Positions 51,982-59,876 of a stretch of DNA of 59,876 nucleotides are shown piece after piece. The notes beneath the pieces were generated by a model, which did no database searches, was not told the DNA's origin, and was given only the letters and a program-made list of their open reading frames with translations. Where the stretch lies: assembly GCA_902545635.1 (NCBI GenBank), contig CACCGT010000008.1, positions 1 to 59,876 on the forward strand. The letters run 5' to 3'. The position numbers were made by a program, and so were the translations under genes. Source of the DNA: an uncultured Pelagibacteraceae bacterium. Lineage in GTDB: Bacteria; Pseudomonadota; Alphaproteobacteria; Pelagibacterales; Pelagibacteraceae. Position 1 is the stretch's first letter; every line of letters begins with the position of its first letter.

Positions 51982-54956
51982 TTTCCCTTAAGGTTCTCAA
52001 GTGTCCTAGTAATGAATCTTGGTGTGAGCGTTTTGATTGGATTAACAGTACTTTTTAAATTATTTGGTGGCCCTTTTATCTTAAAACTAACACCAAATAT
52101 TCCTTCACCAGTTTTACTACCTACCAATATATTTCCAATTAAAGGTATTTTGGCTATTGTTTTATTAATTGTTGTAGCTGGTACCAAAGTTCCTCTTAAA
52201 CTAGTTAACTTATCTTTTTCTATGTAACCCTCTAACATAATAGAAATAGCTGGACCAAGTGCATACATCTCTTCTATTTCAGTAAAATTATTTTTATTTT
52301 TAAAATCCATTTCAAATTCATCAAATCTTATTCCCTCTCCCGTCAACAAATCTGCAATACCTTGCAAAGATGCAAGGGTTAGTATTTTTGCTAAAACTGG
52401 AACCTCTTTTACTTTAAAATTATTGATTTTAAGATTTGATCTTGAGACATTGTCTATTTTAATTGAATTTAATTTTAACTCACCTTCTTCAAATCCTTTT
52501 ATAAATTTATAGTTATTTATAAATGGTTTTGGTTCATCAATAACTATGTTTGTAATTTTTTCATCATTATTTGTTGTTCTATAAGAATATGAGAATTTTT
52601 TTTTTTTATCTAATAATGCATCAGCTCTGGCTAAAATTAGTTTATTATTTTTTATATCAAATTCACCTTTGAATTTATTTAGATATTCATTTTTTTCCAA
52701 ATATATTTTATCTAAATTCAATATTAATGACGTACTAACATTATCAAAGTAATTTGAAACTTTATTTTTATTACTAGTTTTTAATAAACTTTCAATTATT
52801 CTTTCTCCATCAATTTGACTTCCGGTTAAATTATAATTATTTGAATTTTTGATAATTTTAAAAGTATTTCTAACTCCATTATTATTTAAAAAATTTGTAT
52901 CTATCTTATCTAAACTTATTATTTTGAAATTATCAGAAAGAAAAAGATTTTTTACAGAAAAAAAGTTTTTATTTTCTCTATAATCAATTTTTTCTAGTTT
53001 TAAGACATTGTCAGTATTATTTATTAAAACTTCTAATGTCGAAGGTATATTTTTTTTCTTTAAATATTCTATTTGACTAAAGTTTAAATAGCTATTGTCT
53101 AAATTTAATAAAGAATAAATTTCAAAATTATTTTCATTGCCTTTAAACTTTAAAAAAATATTATCTTCTTTATCATTTAATAAATATTTTCCATCTAACT
53201 GAAAGTTTATTACATCGTCTGATAATTCAAAAAGAATTTGTGGTTTCTTTATTTTTATTTTATCGTCATAGTTTCTTAAGTACTTCTTAAAAAAATCTGA
53301 TTTATAATTGATATTTAAATTATCTAAATTTAAATCTGATTTAATATCTAGTTTTTTTATATTCAATGTATCTTCAATTGATGCATTAATAGTTAAATTT
53401 GAGTTTAAATTTATTATTTGATCATCTATTAAACTATGATGTTCTTGAAAATTTAAGTATTTTTTAAATTCTTTAATATTTATATAATTATTATCTGACT
53501 GTACAAATAATTCTACATCTGAGATTTTATTATCACCTTTATCCAACTTAAAATTTATAACATTTTTATCTGACTCATTATTAGAATTTTTATCTAAAAA
53601 TGAGTAGTTACTTCTCAAATCTATTTTTAGTGATTTGTCTCCTAAAATTAATTTAGATTTAATATTCTTTAAGTAAAATATATCTTGGATTTGTTTATTA
53701 AACGCAAATTTATCTACGTATAGCTCTGAGTCGACAAGATAATTTTCTATTCTACCCTTATTTAACTCAAATTTAAATGTATTGTCTGAACGAATATTTA
53801 TTTTATCATCAGATAAAAATTTAGAATCTAGATTGAGAAGATCTAAAAAAATTTTAGGTTCTATTAGTATTTTTCCATTACTTATATTGCCATTTATTTG
53901 AAATTTTTGATCATTTTTAGTGTTTAAAAATAGTCTTAAATTGTTGTTTTTAAAATTGTTGTTTAAATTTAATTTGTCAAACAAAGCGAAATTTGAGTTA
54001 AGATCTGCAACAAGTTGTCCATCTTCAAATTTAGAATTAATTATTCCCCTTTTTAAGTAAAATATGTTTTGATATTTATCATTAAAATAAATTTCGTCAA
54101 AATTTAAAATAGAATTAATTTTAAGATTTTTTATTTTTTTATTTCTATTTAATTTAAATGAGAATGTATTTTTACTTTGAAACAAAATATCTTTACTAGA
54201 AAAAAAATCTTGTTTTATTTTTGTAAATTTGAATAATAAATTTGGGTTTATTAGTGCTTTTGTGTTTTCAATATCTCCTTCTATATTATATGAACCAGAT
54301 TTGTCCTCTTTGGCTTCTAAACTTTTTGATAAAAAACCTATTTTTTGAAAAATGAAATTTAAATTAGAAAATTTTACTTTTTTATCTTTTGCTAAAAAAT
54401 TAAAATTTATGTCATCAAAGTTTTTATATCCAGGTATATTTAATTTTGCATTTTTTACAGAACCTGATATTAAATAAGAAATAATATCTTGACTAGAATT
54501 GTCAAACTTAGCCTCATATTCGAAATTTAGTAATCCTTTTTTAATCTGACTAAATAATAAATATCTTGATAAATTATAATCTATCACATTTAAAAAAGAT
54601 GCAATATCTTTTAACAAATTATTTGAAGATTTTATTTTTATACTTTTAATTAAGTTTTCGTTACTTAAAAATTTTAATAAATTTAAATTGATATCAATTT
54701 TAGAAATTTTAATTGGATTAGACTCTGCAATTAAATTTGCTCTTTTTGTATTTATATTAATCGCACTTTCTTTTATATTTAACTTAATATAAACTTCATC
54801 AACTTCTAGAATTAATTTAGGGTTATACTCTTTAACTTTGTTTTTAATTAAATTGTTAAAACTATCTGTTTTTACTCCATAAACGCTTAAATAAGTTATA
54901 CATATAATTAAAATAGCTAATATCGATAAACTAATAAATAAAATTTTTTTAAGCAT
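51978..54956 (-). CDS. AsmA-like/YhdP-type membrane-anchored protein
   Basis: 992 residues. A single N-terminal membrane helix (about 5-25) is followed by long beta-rich periplasmic repeats dominated by asparagine, lysine and isoleucine, and a conserved C-terminal part: PVLAKILTLASLQGIADLLT, GEGIRFDEFEMDF and TINKTIAKIPLIGNILVGSK. This is the DUF3971/AsmA-C arrangement of YhdP-like proteins that form bridges for phospholipid transport to the outer membrane. It overlaps prfB by 8 bases, suggesting coupling. Function in this lineage is by family analogy. Confidence 0.85.
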   Translation of the reverse strand: MLKKILFISLSILAILIICITYLSVYGVKTDSFNNLIKNKVKEYNPKLILEVDEVYIKLNIKESAININTKRANLIAESNPIKISKIDINLNLLKFLSNENLIKSIKIKSSNNLLKDIASFLNVIDYNLSRYLLFSQIKKGLLNFEYEAKFDNSSQDIISYLISGSVKNAKLNIPGYKNFDDINFNFLAKDKKVKFSNLNFIFQKIGFLSKSLEAKEDKSGSYNIEGDIENTKALINPNLLFKFTKIKQDFFSSKDILFQSKNTFSFKLNRNKKIKNLKINSILNFDEIYFNDKYQNIFYLKRGIINSKFEDGQLVADLNSNFALFDKLNLNNNFKNNNLRLFLNTKNDQKFQINGNISNGKILIEPKIFLDLLNLDSKFLSDDKINIRSDNTFKFELNKGRIENYLVDSELYVDKFAFNKQIQDIFYLKNIKSKLILGDKSLKIDLRSNYSFLDKNSNNESDKNVINFKLDKGDNKISDVELFVQSDNNYINIKEFKKYLNFQEHHSLIDDQIINLNSNLTINASIEDTLNIKKLDIKSDLNLDNLNINYKSDFFKKYLRNYDDKIKIKKPQILFELSDDVINFQLDGKYLLNDKEDNIFLKFKGNENNFEIYSLLNLDNSYLNFSQIEYLKKKNIPSTLEVLINNTDNVLKLEKIDYRENKNFFSVKNLFLSDNFKIISLDKIDTNFLNNNGVRNTFKIIKNSNNYNLTGSQIDGERIIESLLKTSNKNKVSNYFDNVSTSLILNLDKIYLEKNEYLNKFKGEFDIKNNKLILARADALLDKKKKFSYSYRTTNNDEKITNIVIDEPKPFINNYKFIKGFEEGELKLNSIKIDNVSRSNLKINNFKVKEVPVLAKILTLASLQGIADLLTGEGIRFDEFEMDFKNKNNFTEIEEMYALGPAISIMLEGYIEKDKLTSLRGTLVPATTINKTIAKIPLIGNILVGSKTGEGIFGVSFKIKGPPNNLKSTVNPIKTLTPRFITRTLENLKGN

Positions 54957-56047
54957 TTATTTTATACAAGGAGTTCTCTAGAAATTCATCTATTTCTCCA
55001 TCTAGTACTTTATCTGGATTAGAATTTTCATAATTTGTTCTGTTATCTTTAACCATTCTGTAAGGATGTAATACGTATGATCTTATTTGATGACCCCAGC
55101 CTATTTCTGATTTAGAGCTTTGAATATCTTCACTTTCTTTTTTTCTTTTTTGAATTTCATGTTCATAGAGTCTAGCTTTAAGCATATTCATACAAGTTTC
55201 CTTATTCTTGTGTTGAGATCTTTCATTTTGACATTGTACTACTATTCTACTTGGCAAATGTGTAATTCTTACAGCACTATCAGTTGTATTAACATGTTGT
55301 CCACCTGCTCCACTAGATCTGTAAGTATCAATCCTTAAGTCCTTATCAAGAACTTCAACATCTATATTTTCACTAATCACCGGATATACCCAAACACTTG
55401 CAAAACTTGTATGCCTTCTTGAACCTGAGTCAAATGGAGAGATTCTTACTAGACGATGTATTCCTGACTCAGATTTTAAAATTCCATAAATATATTCTCC
55501 TGAAATTTTTATAACTGATGATTTTATCCCTGCTTCATCTCCTTTATGTTCGCTGATTAAATCAACATTGTAACCTCGATCAGTTGCCCATTTCATATAC
55601 ATTCTTCTGAGCATTTGAGCCCAATCTTGGCTTTCAGTACCTCCTGCTCCTGCATGAAACTCTAAATAACTATCTAAATTATCGTTTTCATTTGATAAGA
55701 AACATTTTATTTCTAACTTTTTGAATTTTTTTTTTAAATTTATAAATTTGTCTAAAGTTTCTATAATAAGCTGATTATCATTTTCTTCATCAGCTAATTT
55801 AAAAATATCATAAAGTTCTTCAATTTCAGCTCTTGATTTTTTATAAGACTCTAGCAAATCATCATAACCTTTTTTTTCTTTTAAAATTTTTTCAGCTTGT
55901 TTTCTGTCATCCCAAAATTTTGGATTTTCGACCAGGGAGTTAAGTTTATCTCTTTTTAACTCAATATCTTGCTTTTCAAAGAAACTCCTTAATTCTTTGA
56001 TTTATTTTTACTACTTCAGATTTGTATTTTTCGATTTCTTGTTGCAT
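54949..56047 (-). CDS. prfB: Peptide chain release factor 2, with programmed +1 frameshift
   Basis: Translation starts at ATG 56045-56047 (MQQEIEKYKS) and meets an in-frame TGA at codon 24. A +1 shift at CTT TGA continues into the frame that ends at 54949, giving 365 residues, the same as E. coli RF2. Full-length numbering places the SPF anticodon-like tripeptide at 203-205 and GGQ at 248-250. The shift site has an internal AAGGAG three bases upstream of CTT. The ATG overlaps the PBP1A stop as TAATG. The product releases peptides at UGA and UAA, so it controls its own synthesis. Confidence 0.95.
55976..55990 (-). promoter_or_regulatory. prfB programmed +1 frameshift site
   Basis: On the minus strand the sequence is AAGGAG TTT CTT TGA: a Shine-Dalgarno-like element three bases before the slippery CTT and an in-frame stop. 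Low RF2 leaves the ribosome paused at TGA, allowing the +1 slip to TTT. The base after the stop is A, not the C of the E. coli site. Confidence 0.93.
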
Positions 56048-58386
56048 TAATAAAATTTTAAAATATTTTTTTTTATTTTATTTGAGTTATATTTATCATT
56101 ACTATTATACGTATCATTTTCAATTTTTTCTTTCTTGTAGGACTCAATAATAGTTTTTTTAGAGCCAAAATCTGCTTTTTTTCCAGTTTCTGCGTCTATA
56201 ACCATCATTTTTATTCCTTTAGCAATTTTAAATGGCCTAGCTTCATAGTTATTTACAGCTTTTTTTATGAAATCTTTAAATATTGGTAAGGCAGTCTTAG
56301 AGCCTGTTTCATATTTTCCTAGCCTCTTTGGATTATCATAGCCCACGTATACTCCAATAACCAAATTGGATGTAAAACCAATAAACCATGTATCAGTATT
56401 GTTATTTGTTGTACCAGTTTTTCCCGCAAGTTGTAAGTTCAGATCTCTTAATCTTTTTCCAGTACCTCTCTCAATTACACCTTCTAATATTGAAGTCATT
56501 TGATAAGCGGTTTGAGGTGAAAATATCTGTTTAAAATTACTTTTTACAATAGGAATTTTATTTCCCTCAAAAGAGATTTGGTCACAATCTTCACAAAATC
56601 TTTTTTCGTTATTTGATATTGTGTTACCTTCACTGTCTTGAATTCTGTCAATTAATATCGGGTTTACTAATTTTCCACCATTTACAAATGAGCAATAAGC
56701 ACTGGTAATATTTAATAGTGTTGTTTCTGCAGATCCTAATGAAACTGACATTAATTCATCAGGGTCTTCGTAAATATTTAATTTTTTTGCAAATTTTATT
56801 ATTTTGTCTATTCCTAGTTCCTGTGAAATTCTCACAGTCATTAAATTTCGAGACTTTTCAACACCTGTTCTCAAAGTAGAGAGACCATAAAATTTTTTAC
56901 CATAATTTTCTGGCTTCCACATTTTGAGATCTACTCCTTGATCAAGTACAATTGGGGCATCTAAAATCAGAGACGATGGTGTAAAATTATTTTCAAGAGC
57001 AAGGGCGTATATAAAAGGCTTAAATGCTGACCCAGGCTGGCGCTTTGCTTGGGATACTCTATTAAACTCACTTTTTTTGAAACTAAAGCCTCCTGATAAT
57101 GCTAATACTCTTCCGCTATAAGGATCCATAACAACTATTCCACCATTTACATTTGGCAACTGTCTTAAACTAAAAATTCCATCAGAAATCTTTTCTACGT
57201 ATATTAAATCATTTACTTTGAAAATTTGATTAAAATTTTTTCTCGTCCAGTTAATATCTTCATAACTGATTATACCATTTTCTTTTTTTGATGTTTGAAT
57301 AACTGTCTCAAACTTATCTATTCTTTTGACAATAGCTATCTGCCAACCAATTGTCTTTTCTAAATCAAACTTATCTAAATTTTTATACCAATCTTGATTA
57401 GTTCTATTATCTAATGGTCCTCTCCATCCTTTTCTTTTGTCATAATCTAATAATCCTTTTCTTAAAGAGGATGCGGCAAAATTTTGAAGTTCTAAGTTTA
57501 TTGGTGTTTTTATATTAAAACCTTGCTTATGAACTTTGTCATACCCATATTCTTTAATTATTTTTTTTCTTATGTCCTCAACAAAATATCTAGTATCTTC
57601 TAGAAATATTCTTTTTCTTTTTTTTAAAATAATTTCTGATTGTATTAAATTTTCATACCTATCTTTTGAAATATAAGAATTATCGTATAGATTTTTTATT
57701 ACTAAGTTCCTTCTGTAAGTTGCTAATTTTTTATTTTTATATGGATTATATTTACTTGGAGCCTTTGGAAGAGCTGCTAATAATGCAGACTCTGAATAAT
57801 TTAACTCACTGATAGGTTTATCAAAATATCTTAAGCTAGCAGATGCAATTCCATAAGAACCCTCGCCTAGATAAATTTGATTTAAATACAGCTCTAATAT
57901 TCTCTCTTTTGATAATGCTCTTTCTATTCTAAATGCTAATATAGCTTCTTTAATTTTTCTATCTAAACTAACTTCATTTGATAATAAAAAATTTTTTGCA
58001 ACTTGTTGGGTAATTGTTGAAGCGCCTTCCAATCTATTTGATTTTATTAAATTAAATATATTATTTTTTATTGCTCTCAAAACACCTTTTGCATCTACTC
58101 CAGGATGTTTAAAAAAATTCTTATCTTCAGAAGATAAAAAAGAGTAAATTATCTTTTTAGGTATTGCATTGTAAGGAACGAAAATTCTTTTTTCTGTAGA
58201 AAAATCACTAATTAAAACTCCGTTTCCTGAATAAACTTTACTTGATACTGGTGGCTTGTAATTTTTTAAAAACTTATAATCTGGTAACTTATTTGAATAA
58301 GACCATAAAATTGTAAAGATTGTAATAAAGCCTATTAAAGAAAATAAAACCAAAAGTATCAAAATTTTCTTTATAAATTTACTCAT
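56047..58386 (-). CDS. mrcA: Penicillin-binding protein 1A, bifunctional transglycosylase/transpeptidase
   Basis: 779 residues. A membrane helix (6-28) is followed by the GT51 domain with catalytic E87 (SSEDKNFFKHP), RLEGASTITQQVAKNFLL and RIERALSKERILELYLNQ, an OB-like segment, and a transpeptidase domain with S453-K456 (PGSAFKP), S512-R-N514 and KTGTT about 200 residues later. It polymerises and cross-links peptidoglycan in the periplasm. It is divergent from rne across 81 bases and its stop codon overlaps the prfB start. Confidence 0.95.
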   Translation of the reverse strand: MSKFIKKILILLVLFSLIGFITIFTILWSYSNKLPDYKFLKNYKPPVSSKVYSGNGVLISDFSTEKRIFVPYNAIPKKIIYSFLSSEDKNFFKHPGVDAKGVLRAIKNNIFNLIKSNRLEGASTITQQVAKNFLLSNEVSLDRKIKEAILAFRIERALSKERILELYLNQIYLGEGSYGIASASLRYFDKPISELNYSESALLAALPKAPSKYNPYKNKKLATYRRNLVIKNLYDNSYISKDRYENLIQSEIILKKRKRIFLEDTRYFVEDIRKKIIKEYGYDKVHKQGFNIKTPINLELQNFAASSLRKGLLDYDKRKGWRGPLDNRTNQDWYKNLDKFDLEKTIGWQIAIVKRIDKFETVIQTSKKENGIISYEDINWTRKNFNQIFKVNDLIYVEKISDGIFSLRQLPNVNGGIVVMDPYSGRVLALSGGFSFKKSEFNRVSQAKRQPGSAFKPFIYALALENNFTPSSLILDAPIVLDQGVDLKMWKPENYGKKFYGLSTLRTGVEKSRNLMTVRISQELGIDKIIKFAKKLNIYEDPDELMSVSLGSAETTLLNITSAYCSFVNGGKLVNPILIDRIQDSEGNTISNNEKRFCEDCDQISFEGNKIPIVKSNFKQIFSPQTAYQMTSILEGVIERGTGKRLRDLNLQLAGKTGTTNNNTDTWFIGFTSNLVIGVYVGYDNPKRLGKYETGSKTALPIFKDFIKKAVNNYEARPFKIAKGIKMMVIDAETGKKADFGSKKTIIESYKKEKIENDTYNSNDKYNSNKIKKNILKFY

Positions 58387-58467
58387 TTTAGTTTAAATTA
58401 TTGATTGAATTTGTTAAAGTTATGGCACCGAATTTTAAAATAAAACAATGAAAAAAAATCAAAATTT

Positions 58468-59876
58468 ATGTCAAAAAATTTATATATTGATGCATCGCAT
58501 CCTAATGAAACTAGAGTTGTTCTCAAAAAAGATAATCATATTGAAGATTATGAATATGAAAGTGTTAACAACACACTAATTAAAAACAATATTTACTTAG
58601 GAAAAGTAAGTAGAATAGAACCTTCACTTCAAGCAGCTTTCGTAGACTTTGGAAGAGAAAGGCATGGATTTTTATCATTCAATGACATTCAATCAGACTA
58701 TTACCAACTTCCGCATAGTGATTTAGAAAAAATTAAAGAGGAAGAAGAAAAAGTAAGGGAGGAACTTTCAAAAGAAAGTGAAAATAATGAAAATCAAATT
58801 TTAGAGGGAAATAAAGAGATAAAATTAAATGATCCTGTAGAAAAACTAGAAGATGAAAATAAAGAGAAAATTGATCAAGAAAAAAAATTTCCATCAAAGA
58901 GATATAAAATACAAGAGGTAATTAAACCAAATCAGGTAATTTTAGTGCAAGTTCTTAAAGATGAGAGAGGTTTTAAAGGTGCCGCCCTTAGTACTTTTAT
59001 AAGTATTGCAGGAAAATATATTGTTTTAATGCCCAATACAGCCAAAGGTGGCGGAATTTCAAGAAAAATATTCAATCCAGGTGACAGAAAAAAAATTAGA
59101 AAAATTTTAAATGAAATTGAAATTCCAAAGGAAATGGGAATTATAGTTAGAACAGCTGGATCAAATAAAACCAAAAATGAAATTGATGGAGATTTAAAAA
59201 ATTTAATTTCAGTTTGGAACTCAATTAAAAATAATGCATTAAATTCAATTGCACCATCACTAATACATCAAGAAAGTGATATTATAAAAAGAAGCATCAG
59301 AGATATGTATGATGACGAAACTCAAAATATAATTGTTGAAGGAAATGAAGGATATCAAAAAGCAAAAAACTACATGAAACTTATGATGCCAAAACAATTA
59401 AAAAAAGTGAAAAAATTTAGAGAAAAAATACCTTTATTTTTTAAGGAGAATATAGAAAAAAAGCTTTTTGAAATTTTTAAAAGTGAGGTAAAACTTAGTT
59501 CGGGGGGTTATCTAGTAATTAATCCAACAGAGGCACTTGTATCAATCGATATCAACTCCGGAAAATCAATAAAACAAAAGAATGTTGAAAGTACTGCGCT
59601 GGATACAAACTTAGAGGCTGCTGAGGAAATAGCTCGTCAAATAAAGATTCGTGATTTATCTGGATTAATAATAATTGATTTTATTGATATGCTCAGTTTT
59701 AATAATCGTAAACAAGTTGAACGAAGACTCAAGGAAAGATGCAGAAATGATAGAGCAAGAATTCAGATAGGAAGAATTAGTAATTTTGGATTACTTGAGA
59801 TGTCAAGGCAAAGATTAAGAGAAAGCAATATAAAATGGTCAATAAAGTTAACTAATGAAACATTAGCCTTAAAGGT
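58468..59876 (+). CDS. rne: Ribonuclease E/G, 5' part
   Basis: The frame opens at ATG 58468 (MSKNLYIDASHPNETRVVLK) and is open to the right edge, about 470 residues so far. An S1 RNA-binding domain (about 35-170) is split by a lysine/glutamate-rich insertion near 80-145. The catalytic part shows ALVSIDINSGKSIKQ and LSGLIIIDFIDM, carrying the two magnesium-binding aspartates, followed by MSRQRLRES. It starts RNA decay and processes rRNA. The C-terminal scaffold lies beyond the window. The start is the first in-frame ATG after the divergent PBP1A promoter gap. Confidence 0.95.
   Translation, partial: MSKNLYIDASHPNETRVVLKKDNHIEDYEYESVNNTLIKNNIYLGKVSRIEPSLQAAFVDFGRERHGFLSFNDIQSDYYQLPHSDLEKIKEEEEKVREELSKESENNENQILEGNKEIKLNDPVEKLEDENKEKIDQEKKFPSKRYKIQEVIKPNQVILVQVLKDERGFKGAALSTFISIAGKYIVLMPNTAKGGGISRKIFNPGDRKKIRKILNEIEIPKEMGIIVRTAGSNKTKNEIDGDLKNLISVWNSIKNNALNSIAPSLIHQESDIIKRSIRDMYDDETQNIIVEGNEGYQKAKNYMKLMMPKQLKKVKKFREKIPLFFKENIEKKLFEIFKSEVKLSSGGYLVINPTEALVSIDINSGKSIKQKNVESTALDTNLEAAEEIARQIKIRDLSGLIIIDFIDMLSFNNRKQVERRLKERCRNDRARIQIGRISNFGLLEMSRQRLRESNIKWSIKLTNETLALK

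Noticed and set aside
55858..56047. Truncated prfB beginning at an internal TTG
   Set aside because: The upstream 63 codons, including the frameshift site, restore a normal 365-residue RF2.
1..59876. CRISPR arrays, tRNA or rRNA genes, transposases, prophage genes
   Set aside because: I looked for regular direct repeats, tRNA-like cloverleaf ends and recombinase motifs and found none that I could support.

Overview
The window is about 60 kb of very AT-rich bacterial DNA. Genes are packed tightly, with many 1-20 bp overlaps and no intergenic gap over about 230 bases. The gene content is marine alphaproteobacterial and fits a SAR11-type genome (Pelagibacterales): TRAP, TTT and ABC uptake systems each with a dedicated binding protein, an Rrf2/IscR-sufBCDSU operon, anmK divergent from tyrS, an AsmA-like gene next to prfB, PBP1A and RNase E. 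The lineage is inferred from composition and gene order, not from a marker-gene search. I see no rRNA, tRNA, CRISPR array, insertion sequence or prophage.

Layout. (1) 1-12.7 kb: the end of a TRAP transporter (dctQ, dctP), a 2-hydroxyacid dehydrogenase, an IlvD/Edd sugar-acid dehydratase divergent from a UxaA-type dehydratase, an EamA exporter, then an operon for a GtsABC/MalK-type sugar ABC transporter with a XylB-like sugar dehydrogenase and a Gfo/Idh enzyme. (2) 12.8-19.8 kb: a zinc-motif-less ROK kinase, an SDR, tctCBA, a PdxA-like dehydrogenase and an L-rhamnonate-dehydratase-like enolase. (3) 19.8-30.4 kb: ribokinase, FucU-like mutarotase, a ribose/inositol-type ABC transporter, a hydroxyacid dehydrogenase, a Gfo/Idh enzyme and iolD, divergent from an aldehyde dehydrogenase and a HpcH/HpaI aldolase. 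(4) 30.4-36.5 kb: an unusual cluster of a PanB-like protein without its metal ligands, a small winged-helix regulator, a DUF1907 (C11orf54-like) protein and, divergently, a PanE-like reductase, two different Fe(II)/2-oxoglutarate dioxygenases and a hydroxyacid dehydrogenase. (5) 36.5-39.5 kb: iolE, a Gfo/Idh enzyme and iolG. (6) 39.5-59.9 kb: mostly housekeeping, with EamA, YbaK, glnA, the suf operon under an IscR-type operator, a hydrolase, anmK, tyrS, the AsmA-like gene, prfB with its programmed frameshift, PBP1A and the start of rne.

How the genes work together. The first 40 kb reads as a sugar, sugar-acid and cyclitol catabolic region: binding-protein transporters import the substrate, SDR and Gfo/Idh enzymes oxidise it, IlvD/Edd, UxaA and enolase-type enzymes dehydrate the acids, and a class II aldolase with an aldehyde dehydrogenase finishes the job. 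Inositol breakdown is represented by iolD, iolE and iolG; iolB and iolC are not in the window. Each of the four transporter binding-protein genes is followed at once by an intrinsic-terminator-like hairpin, and for tctC that hairpin lies inside the first codons of tctB, a layout expected to make binding protein in excess of permease. The best candidate for an undescribed system is the divergent cluster at 30.4-36.5 kb, whose two pantothenate-type enzymes have lost residues needed for pantothenate synthesis.
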